NCBI GenBank assembly: GCA_916613615.1
Contig: OU744734.1
Location: forward strand, 35,346,801 to 35,410,800
Direction: 5' to 3'
Length of the DNA stretch: 64,000 nucleotides
From: Steromphala cineraria
Lineage: Eukaryota > Mollusca > Gastropoda > Trochida > Trochidae
The position numbers were made by a program, and so were the translations under genes. Each line of letters starts with the position of its first letter. Position 1 is the stretch's first letter. The notes beneath the pieces were generated by a model. The model made no database searches. It was not told where the DNA came from and saw only the letters and a program-made list of their open reading frames with translations. This document shows positions 38,201 through 50,200 of this stretch, piece by piece.

Positions 38201-41200
38201 AAGAAATCAAGACGCGATTGTTTCAAGGGAGTTGGCTGACGCCAGGTATATCTTCTCTCTTCCCAATTGTGTTCCCGCCATACATCCTTAAGATCGAATA
38301 CTTGCTGCATTTCCAAGACTCTACTTCTAGCATTTGGATTATTGATGTGCTTGTAGTTAAATTGATCTATAAGTGGATCTAAAACTAGATTCCAGTCACC
38401 ACAAAGTACCAAATATTCTCCTTCAGATTCTTCTAATATATCAGAAAGTGTATCATAGAATTCCGGTGTGTCGTCATTGGGTCCATATATATTTAGTAAG
38501 AAGTAAATACAATTGTCTATTTCTATATCGAGAGCATTAAAATTTCCATTTTCGTCAGAGTATTCTTTTATCACTTTAAATTCAAAATTGTTATTGAACA
38601 AAATCGCCGTACCTCGTGCATTTGATCTAAATGAACTAAAGTAGCATTCAGAATATCCCCATTGCTGTTTAATTATTTGTTCCTTATCTTTTGTAAAATG
38701 AACATCTTGAAGACAATAAAAAGAGGCCTTTTTCTTTTTCAAAAACTTGAAAACTTGCCTTCGTTTCTTACTTTCGCTAATACCCCTACAGTTCATTGAA
38801 ATGATTGATAGATCTGTCATGATATCATGTAAGAGAATAAACTTGTCCAAATGTCCCTATCCAAAGAATAAATAACGGTATTGAAAAATGTGTTTGAAAA
38901 GTGTGCAAATTTTGTGACTTCCAGTTTTGCAAACATAGTGGAATGATTGAAGAGGAAAGAAAAAAGGGGTGTCTCATAACAAGAATGAAGACTATCAATC
39001 GATAGCTGGTCCTTACATGTGTAGGAGACGGAAATGCAACAAAACAAAATAAACAAAACAGTAAAATCTATTTTGGCTGTTGAAAATATAAAAAAGGGAG
39101 ATCCTATCCACAGGTAAATAATCGGGATATTGATGACACACAAAAGCTTATTGGAGTAAAAATAGTCCTGAAGAAAACCCCAATAATTTTGAGTATGGGT
39201 TCTAGCAGCTATTTCTTGATTCATTACAGTAAAAAGACTCAACGAACAAAATCAAAGTCACTTGGACTAGGTACAGAGACATGAATAAACATACACTCAA
39301 ACACACCTGCATTGTGTGATCACGTTAACGGGTGAAGGCAGTTCGTGATGCACGTGCTTCACGTGTAAACAGTAGTCAGTCATTGTGTTTGTATTCATTG
39401 TCGTTCAACTGAACTCAGTCAGATTATCGTGGATACTATCATGGATACTCACATGTATAAACAATGGATACCATGGATATTAACAAACACAAGTGGATAT
39501 GTCTATCAATCAATCGGTAAGTGAATTTCCGCTATTTTTCGAAATTATTTCATAGCACAATTGTTTTGTAAACAGCGTCACACATGACAAACTAAAACCG
39601 TCACAGACTCACCCACTTAGCACTCAAATGTAGAATGTCAGATCGTTATATCAATCTATGTATAACGCTTCCAAGCCGCCTTTGGTTCTTTCGAATCTTT
39701 TGTCTCCAAGATAACATCGACACCGGCAATCCTCACTCGTGCATATAGGCCTACACGCTCTCGCCTCAGGTCAAACGCTTTCCTGTTGAGAATCGCCCTC
39801 TGTTTCTTCATTTTAAATGGTAAATCAGTTCTAATGCTTTTCCCTTTGACGTCTTTCAGAAGCTTACCACTGGATAGCACGTTTTCACGGTCTGGCATGT
39901 AGACAAAAGTAGCTAGGATAGGGTTTGGCGCGTCCGGTGTTGGATCGTTTTGAAATGGCTTCCGGGGCAATCTGTGAACTGTTTTGAAGTATATGTCGTC
40001 TGCTTTGTCTTGTGCGAAGCGTAGGTCTTCCACAAAGAATTGTCGGAGGCGTCGTTCCGTATTCTCCATTGCTAGTTCGGGGATACCGTAGAAGAGTAAG
40101 TTAGGGCGCCGTTCATGAACTTCTTTCAACAGCAAAGTATTCTGGAATTGTGTAGCTTGTTCGGAGATGTTATGCTTTAACTGTGTAACCTCAGTGCGTA
40201 GGTCGTTTACTTCATCTTGTTGTTGAGATACAAGGTTATCTAACTCGTTGACTTTGGAAGTAATAGTCCCAATTTCGGCTTTCACACTCGAAATAGAGTC
40301 CTCAATACCGGAGCGCGTCTCCTTTAACAAGAGTTCAAATTTTGTTGTAATTCTACCCTCCACATTCAGAATAAGTTCTTCTAAGTTAGTTGTCGAACGT
40401 GTAGCAACATTTCCCTTGGTGGCCATGATGGTGATAGTGGGTAGTTTGGCGTTGAACAAAATATGTCAAAAAGTAGGCCTATTTTTAAAGATCACAAAAC
40501 ATATATCATATCTTCTTACCCATTAATTGTTACATGTAAGATGATTTTGGGTATTTCAATAGCTCATTTCTTCATTGATGGCTGTGATTCCCGTGGATTT
40601 TCGGAGAGCTCCCAAAACGTGCGTCCGTCACTCACACATGCGCAACCGGAAGTTAATTTTTCTTGATTAACAAAGTAGAGATTGAACAACATAGCAAAGA
40701 TTTTTAATAGAAATTCTTGTTCATAGTAACCAATTTATACTATAATATCAAACTGAAAGTAGGCCAGTACAACTGAAGTAAACAATTATTTGATATACTA
40801 TTCCTATCACATAAATGTTCTAAAATGCATACAATAAATACCAGACTGATTAAATAACCATTTTGCAATATTATAATCATTGTTTATTCATGCATTATTT
40901 ATTTATGTCAAAGTCACCATTACATTTTATCAAACAAATAAGTACATTTCTCCAAGTTTTTTTATCACTGTCAATTCAAATTAGTCAAGGTTAATTTTTT
41001 TTTTTAAATTTCTTCACAAAAAAATATCATGGTGGCGTGGAATCGTTATTTTAGATTGTTGTGAGAACCTATGAGGAAATCGTAAATAATAAATCAAAAC
41101 AAGTGACTCGCGTGTTTGTTAGTTTGAGTCTGTAACCGGAAATTACTTGACCTAATTCCAAACATGTGATGGGAAAATATTCCATAATTGTGTAGGGGAC

Positions 41201-44200
41201 TAGGGGTGATATGTTTTTTTTCTGACAGTTGATGTACTTGTTGATTCAATGAAGTCAAACTTCCTCATTTCTAGCCCACATGCGGGTTAAAGGAACCTCG
41301 AAATACTGATCATATCTAACAGGCTGTCGACTCTTTCCGGGGGGAAACGACATGTGCAAAATGCACACAATTCACTCACATCTATAAATAGACACGAAGG
41401 CTTGACTGTCAGCAGCTCTTGCACATTTTTCAATGTTTACAAAATAAAGAAAATATTTTCTGACGATCTAAATACAGTAGATGAAAGGTAGTTATCGCAC
41501 TGTATTAACATAATGTGAATTTTATCGCAGTGATTTTTTGTAATGGGATAATTAATGTGAAAAACCTCATATCACCGCGAAAAACGATACACAAAGCTGA
41601 AATCTCGATTCGTCCATGCCGCCATGAATTTCAGTAAGACAATGCTACGAATGTTTCATACTAATCCAATCGTTAAGCTGTTAACAAACACAAGTAAGGA
41701 ATTGGGATATTCCGGAAAACACAATGCGAGTTTGATGCAATTTGAGACGAATTTCTATTACACAAATAAAAATAAGGTACCTAACCCCCCCTTATATTTT
41801 CTCAACGGATTTAGACGATTTACAGAAATGATCAAATTGAACTAAAATCGACGGAAATCCGCGGAAAATTGCCATCCCTGCTTTTTAGGGTAATGCAATC
41901 TAATGTACCATCTGTGAAGCAGTGTTGCCTGAGGTGATAGCGGAGAGAGAACACTGGTACAAAGACGGTACATCAAACCATATTACCCAAGGGAGAAGCA
42001 TGCAACATTTTTATCTTTTAACAGTTGAAATATAATTTGGCTTGAAAAATAGTCACGAAAACAGCTGATCAAACTAATGTCAACTCTGAACAGATCATGT
42101 GACATCTTGTAACACCATGTGATAGCTGTGCAATATCTCACATGGCAGCGGGAACACAATTTTTTACATTGCAAGCAGTGAGAATTGCGGAGTAATGAGA
42201 TAAAACATATTGATGTCATATCATCAGAACTAGTATTATACTGTTAAATAAACACTATTTGAACTACCTGGAGGTTCAGGACTAGATTTCTGCTCATCCT
42301 TGACTGTTGGGAACAAGCTGTTGAAATCGGTGTCGATCAGAGAGGCGATATCCATGTCTACCTTGATGTCATCTTGTGGCTGTAACATCACATGGTCATA
42401 ACTTAGAAAGCTTTATTTACAATTGTACAAATTCTTATAATAGAGTTCTAGCAGCATTCTACTAACACCTCCGAGTCAGGTTGTTACATCACAAATATCA
42501 TATTGGCATATTCACATTATTCTATCCGCAATAGACCAAAACCTAGTATTTCTGGGGTTGAGTCCCTTGCCAAGTTTGAACCAACACCACAGAGTCAGGC
42601 ATAAACCACCAGCACTGTCGATACCTTAAGTCTAACCACTCGACCACCATGTCAGACGGGGATCCAGTCACCCCGTTTGGATTTTTTTTCTTCAAATCAC
42701 CTGTATAAAGGATGGCCTGAAAGCCTGAATCCACAACTCTAGGCTTAAATAATCTTCATTTGTGAAGGCATATAATTTTATACAAAATTGATAACAAAAA
42801 AAAATTCCAAGAAGTATCAAACTTATTTTTAGGTAAAACCAGTTTACATCTGATCATATTTATAAGTTTTACTCTTAGTAACAAATCAACAGCATCAATA
42901 ACAATAGAACTTTGGTATAGACTAAAATCTTAAAGAAGAAGATAAAGGCTCACCTCATGTTTGATACTCTCATTCAGACTCTTGACACTGGGAAGATCCA
43001 CGCTGTCGGCAGAAGGCATGATGACTGCAGGGGAGGAGAGAAGATCCCCTCGTGAGATGAGAGTACACATGTAGGCATCATGGGAGAACACGTCATGCCG
43101 GATGAGCTCCGAGAATAGGTGGATCAGGTTCCGGAAAGCTTGTTTGTTCTCTTCTGTAGGGTTCTCATCTGAACATACAAGTTTGTATGTTTATTGTATG
43201 AAGGTACAAGTTTGTATGTTTATTGTATGAACGTACAAGTTTGTATCTTTATTGTATGAACGTACAAGTTTGTATCTTTATTGTATGAAGGTACAAGTTT
43301 GTATGTTTATTGTATGAAGGTACAAGTTTGTATGTTTATTGTATGAAGGTACAAGTTTGTATGTTTATTGTATGAAGGTACAAGTTTGTATGTTTATTGT
43401 ATGAAGGTACAAGTTTGTATGTTTATTGTATGAAGGTACAAGTTTGTATGTTTATTGTATGAAGGTACAAGTTTGTATGTTTATTGTATGAAGGTACAAG
43501 TTTTTATTGTTATTGCATGAACGTACAAGTTTGTATGTTTATTGTATGAAGGTACAAGTTTTTATCTACTGTCTACTATCTTCTATCTAACTTTATGAAT
43601 TAATTTACAGTAATAAACAATCAATGTCTATGTCATGTCTAAGCAGCAGCCGCTTATTGCTAAGATTTGCAGGCCTTACTACTTACATCTAACACTTAAA
43701 CTTTGATGCATTATATTTCATTCTCAAAATAAAAATAATGATGAAAATGTACCTTTCAACATTGGTTTTTTCTAAGTTAAGAAAAGGGGTTTCAAATATT
43801 CATTAAAATCAATAATAAAATCAGACATTCAGCTGTTACTAATGTTATGCCATTAGTCCAAAAGTTGAAAAATAATTGTTTACCCACATAAATATTATAG
43901 CACAAAGGCTATGTTCAATATTTGGCAAACGAGAGTTACTAAGTTCAAATAAATATTCTAGCACAAAGTCTATGTTGAACATATGTCAAACGATAGTTAC
44001 CAAGTATCGGCGCCTGTGTATCCAAGAACTCCATGAGAAGAGACTGAAATGCCGGCAGCCCTGGCGGAATCATTGTGTCAGAACCCATGGAATCCTTGTC
44101 ATCCATCATCTCAGACTCTCCATATTTCTAAAATATACACAATTCACAATCAATCTTTCTGCACTGTCTGTATAACTAAAACCAAATGGATATAAGAAGT

Positions 44201-47200
44201 TCAGGTGGTTGTTGCATTACTTATCAGTGGTTGTTCTAGAATGACAATCTACAATGACAATGAAAATAATCTCTGCTTAATTATTTTAGTCTTTACTATT
44301 TAATAATCTGACTTCCAGAAAGGCACACCAATTTAACATCCAATGAACAACACAACTTGTAAACTGTGCAGGATGCTCTGATTATCAATAATGTTGATTG
44401 TTACTCAATATCATTATCGGCACAACAACTATCTTGATAAGTCAATAGTTTGATCTATTGTTACACCCTTGGTTGCAGGTGCCAAAGATTTATTATTTCA
44501 AACACTTTTAACTTGGTAAGAGAAAGAACCAGTTTTATGCATTCCATCTGAGGAAGGTACTCACCTCTGATCTAAGCTCATTCTGCCTGCGCTCCATGAG
44601 TTTAGCGGTAACGACGGCGCGATGGTCTCCGGTCCTCTGTGTTGTGACAGCCCAGTCTATCAGTAGGTTGATGATTGGTTCATCTCCCAGCAAGGGCTGT
44701 GAAAATTACAAGTGGAACTATTAAAGAAAGTCTGAGAGTTTATTGTCGAAACAAAATTTAAGGGGACATTGCTGTATATGTGTGATTGATGCATGCTTTT
44801 TTCACATGCCATTTTAAGCATGTTACTGAATGTTCTATTGAGGTTGCTTAAAAATAATGTTTTACGAAAATAGCGCTATCACTCAAAAAGTAAATCATAA
44901 ATGAAGCAGTTCATTAGCACTACAAGTGCTACAGCATGACAAAGCATAACTGACATGTTTTATCATTGATTAATTGTAAACCTGTTGAAATCCGTGGATA
45001 TCAAATTCAAAACCTCGGTAATTAAGGATTCAGCCTTATGGCTGAATCCTTATTGTTATTGGCGTGTTTATTATTTTTATTATTATTCCACGATTTTTGT
45101 GAACAACTTTCAGCCCAAACGGCTGATGCTATCGAAGCCAAATTTCACAGGCTGGTAGACCTTGTTGAGGAATGGCGACCACCAGCTTTTGGAACAATTC
45201 GGCCCATACGTTAAAGGTCCAGTTCGATTCCAAAATCGAAAATTTAACATTGATTTTTTTTTCAAAATGCACTTAGAGACCTAATTTTTTTTTTAAAATG
45301 TGCGCAATCAAAAATGCTGCAAAAAACCAAATCATGGAAAATTCGTAGGTCACGTGGTTTGGCCGCCATCTTGGATTTAGTGCATTTTTTACAATTGCCG
45401 ACCCCATCCACCTTTGAAAATCTTCTTCTCTCAAGATACTTGCACTAGAGATCTGAAATTTACACTCAATGTAGCTGAAGCATTGTAGTTCGTAATTTGC
45501 TCATTAGAAAGTCCTAACTATAATACTTTTCTTGCTGTGATTTTTCAAAGTTGACCAAAATCTAAAAATCGCAAACTTCAAGGGCAGATAACTCAAAAAC
45601 CAGACCATAGAATTTGATGAATTTTTCATGAGAGTTAGACATTGGCAAGGTCCTTAAGATAAAAGAATAAAATCGCTCGCGAACAGTCATTTCCGGTCAG
45701 GGTCAGAGGTCAAACTTTCCATTTTGGACATGTGGTGTTTTGGTGGGTACGTTTGAAATATCGTAGCGCATCAACGGCGTACGATAATGCTTTGTTCTAT
45801 ACATCATATGAAAGCCAAAAGTCTTTAGATTTTTTTTAAATTTGACAGTAAATTTCTATATTTGTTTTACACTGAGTTACAGCCCTTTGAATATTGTCAA
45901 TTCTGCTTTCGTTTTGAATGCATAGGATATAGGTATGTTAAAAAAGTCGTTACTCTTCAGTGATAGACGACAAATCATTGTTCCATATATCATTAGAAAG
46001 CCAAAAGATCATACCATCTGCGATAAATCTCATCAAAATTAGATTAAACATTAACATTGAAATTCGGAGCATTTAAATGTGGTCAATCCTATTTGTGTTT
46101 TGAATGATTCTCATATAAGAATGATTGAAAAATTGTACTTCATTGGCAATAAAACACTAGGAAAACATACTTTACATCGATGGCTACGCTTGTTGAAGAC
46201 AAAAACCTTTTGTGTAGTACTTCATTATAAAATTGTTTACAGTAAATGTCTCATAAGCTTAATTATCTATTTCTTGAGATAAAGCTTGATATTTGCGATC
46301 TATGCCATGAATAATGCATACTGCATTACTTGCCTCAAATACTCACAGCAGTCATTCACTGGCACTACAGACATGTACATGTAATATAGGTTTAATGTCC
46401 CCAATAGTGACAATGCACGGTACATTTTATAACAGTTAGTCGCTGACAAAAATACAGTGAAAATTGAGAGAAGCGTCGTAAAATCTCTTCTAAAGGCCCA
46501 TTGAGTTAGAGAATTGCTTGATTGATAATTTTCTAAAAATGTTCTAGGAACTTTATGCATTAACAAAAAGTCATGAAACTTTCAGGAATGACGCCTGACA
46601 TGTTTATATTTAGACATTACCAAGGTCTTTAAGATACAAAATTAATTCGCTCGTGAACATTGATTTGTTGCCGTTGCGTTGTGTCAAATTACATAAGATA
46701 AGTAAAAAAACTCAAAATGCGTGTGTTAAATATCCACAACTACCTTACTGATTAAGCTATCTTACAATTTATTACACCTACACACGCGCTATTTCAAGTA
46801 CAACATTTGCTATGCTACATTACATTATAAAAAGTCGATAGTTAAAGGCCTGAGAAGACTAACCTAGAGTAGAGTTCTAAAAATATTAACTTTTCACAGT
46901 TTTCAGCAAAGTTTAAAAAAACCCCGTTACTCCTTTACTATTAAAGTCATCTTAACATACTATACATCAATGGATGCGCTTGTTAAAGACACACAAACTT
47001 TTTGTAGTACCTCATTATAAAAATATGAACACTAAACGAGTATTAAGCTAAATTATCTATTTCTTGAGATAAAGTTTGATATTTGCAACAGATGTCGCAT
47101 CGCTCACCATTTCTTTACTTTTTCCTGCTCATAAACAAATAATATACGCAAATAAAGACAATTTTCTTCTCTACACACTGGTGAAAGAAATATGCCGATA

Positions 47201-50200
47201 TCTTTATTGGTTCGGGATATATCAATGCTGAAAGACAAGTACCGTCAGTCATCTTGAGATAAAACTTGATATTTGAGACAGATGTCGCATCGTTTACCGT
47301 TTCTTTACTTTTTCGTTCAAATGTACAAATGACGCATTGGATTGAAGCTGGTTCTTCGCCCTTTGCAATGGTATAAATCATTTGAAATTTCGCCACCCCG
47401 TTCAAGAGAAACGAGTGCGAAAGCAGGATGGGGGTTCAGAACTTTGATAGTAAGAAATTTACATGGAGATCGGTTTTCACTACGCTATCGTAGTATCAAC
47501 CCTTATAAGGTGTCTCCATATATAGCAGATTGTGTGTGTCATTACGCGTCTCAAAGAGCACCCCTCCTATTTTTCAATAACTGTGCCTCCACGCCCTGTT
47601 ATGTCCTGAATGTGCCAGGAATCAAAATGTCAGTGTATTTTACATGCAAAGATGATGTTTGCAGCTTCTGAATCTCGCTTATAATCTTTGTTTACTTTTA
47701 TAGTAAACCAAATTGAGAGGCTCAGTGCATCCCTTTTCTAATGTGCTTCAAACCAATAACCCAATGATTACATCTCACAAAGAATATTTCATTATTTTTC
47801 ATGCACGTTTCTTCCAACATCTGAACCGCTCTTCAGCATGTCTATGCTGAGATTCTGCTATTTGAAAATATAAGGATTATATCTGTGCACCTCTCCCTAA
47901 AGTAGTCGTCAATGAGTTCATTCATGGATTGGAGAGACCGTAGGGTTGTACATTGCAAAGCGAGATGCATGCAAAACACGGTCATTTACACGCTCCGACT
48001 CACAATGCTAGGCTTTGCTTTGATAAACAAGTATAAGATTTAAATTGGTTTGCTTTGATAAATTTGGTTCTGAATTTTTCAACAATACAATGGAAAACAG
48101 GGTTCAAACCAGGATGAGTCAAGAAACTTTTGCAGATTGTATTTGTTACATTTTACTTTAGGTTTTACATCTTTTGCTAACATGAACATTTAATTGCATT
48201 AACTCATATTTTTGGCATTATGATTTTGGATTGGGATTTGAAATGTATTTTTAACAAAGCACATATACTAATTATTCAATATGACATTTACGTTTGCAAT
48301 TGACAGAGTCTTTTTGGCCTTGGTAATACTGCCATCGTGACTTTTAAAATTCGTCTGAACGAACTATTGACTTCATACATACCAGTATTGCATATATTTG
48401 TCATACATATCATCACCATACATTGCTGAATCCGTTTGTCGTCGCTTGCGACTATATTTCATCTTATTTTTGGTGTAATATTAGTTAAAGTACAGCGAAC
48501 TTTTTTCACTTATGCCAACAAACCAAGATGAAGGCTAAATGTAGTTAAACCTCCAAGTTTAGATTAGAAAGTTACATTTATAGATTTTACTGTATGACTA
48601 AAATTTCAAAATCTATTTTGGGGACTCATTTTTAGACTTCTTTCATTCCCTACCATTCCATACCTCATTTCCATCTTTGGTCTGGTTTATTGAGTATATT
48701 TTCTGATAAAGCTGATCAAATGAGTTGTTAGCGTCCACTTTATCGAAGTGATGTTTGTCAAGTGTGTCTAGCACGTGCAGAACCTTGCTGATGACAAATC
48801 CTGTAACAAAAACATACCTAACATATGAAACACATCCTTTTTAAAACATAAAACATTTCCATGAAACAAGGTAATTTGGAGTTCAAGCTTACCTTTATTA
48901 TATTTTTTACTACAAGATAACCGAGAGTAATATTCTAAGAGAAAACAAGCGAAAGCCTTGAACTTCTGTCCCTATGAAACTCTTTTGACCCAGTTAGTTT
49001 CAATGTAGGATTGTAATAAAAAACTAAAAGGAACCCCTGCAAGCTATTGGAACAAGAAAAGTCTAACTATTTGCAAGATTTCCTCTTATGCATAAATAGT
49101 TTGTGGTACAATAAGGCCTGCATCAAAAACACGTAGAACCATGGGCTTTGTAGCTCATCGGATTTTGAATGGGAAGCAGTTGAATATCTTAAAGTAATTC
49201 AATTGTTCTTGGTTTAAACATATTTCTTTCCTAAATAGAAGGAACCGGATTGGTAAACAAGCAAATGCAAATGCTTATATCAATACCGCTCCGCAATTGT
49301 TCTTCTGTTTGTTGGTAAGTAGTCAATCACCAATACTCAGGCCTGAAAAAAATCCTAATACTTCTAGAAAGTAGAACTGAAAATAGATTAAGACCTGACA
49401 CACTTTCTGATCTCCTCACCTTTTGCTGACTGTTGACACTTGTCAGACGACCAGCGGACCTCTGCAGCTTTCCCTCGTAATTTGATTTGGTGCTCTGACG
49501 CTCGAATATGAGCACGGATCTGTAAAATCAATATAATAATATCAATATTGAACACTGTTTCATAATTAAGGCACAATCTTGGCCCCTAAAAATAATAATT
49601 AACCCTATGAAAGTTCAGTAACATTTTTTATAAAGTCAGTAAAGGTCGTTGATCTTGTGAAATTAGTGAAATGCACCTTGGCCAAAAACACATTACAACA
49701 TAGGATCCAGGTAAAAAATGTTTGGTTTCTAAACCTTGTGAATTTGGGCCCTTTATCTAACCACCCAACCTCAGTTCCAACAAGAATATCATATTTTATA
49801 CTATCCTTACATTCTTTACGACAAGACACAGATATCTTAGACTCCAAAAACTATGATATAAGAAGTAATTTAGGTGTGATTCTCTAAATCCCATCATTAT
49901 GTAAAAGTTCATGTAACAACACCATAATATAATTAAAATTCAGTTTCTGTTTAGCAAACAGTCACAAACCTGTTGATTATTAGGCGCAGGAGGCATGGGA
50001 AGACTTGAGGGAGCACACAGGAGGTGATCAAGGGGTGATCCACACAGGAACGAGGTTATCTTTCCTTCCCCGAGGTTGTTCCACACAAGACCCGTCGGGC
50101 ACTTTAATGTAATTCGCTGAAGCAGGGCTGACAGACTCAGAATGAGGCCACGATGTTGCGGACAGCTGCTGAACTCTGCGAACACCGCCGCCACTGATGT

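Larger units (their letters stand above)
34911..40652 (-). mobile_element. Full-length L1/Tx1-type LINE with 12-bp target duplication
   Basis: Two-frame layout with ORF1 (RNA-binding, coiled coil) and ORF2 (endonuclease, RT, zinc knuckle). On the minus strand it ends in a poly(A) after GGAATAAAA (plus-strand T runs, 34911-34945). TTAATTTTTCTT flanks both ends (34899-34910 and 40653-40664). Sense to MED12 in intron 16. ORF2 is broken, so this copy is not autonomous. Confidence 0.93.
34332..41880. mobile_element. hAT-like element interrupted by a full-length LINE
   Basis: CAGGGATGGCAA (34332-34343) is exactly inverted at 41869-41880, flanked by CTTTTT on both sides (34326-34331 and 41881-41886). 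Without the LINE the element is about 1.8 kb and has no transposase frame. The interior holds GGGGGGCAGAGCCCCCC (34400-34416), a small perfect hairpin. Ends follow the same CAGRGATGSCAA pattern as 31546-32238. Confidence 0.75.

Noticed and set aside
38817..39242. 141-codon minus-strand frame
   Set aside because: Lies in the LINE spacer; no family motif and no counterpart known to me.
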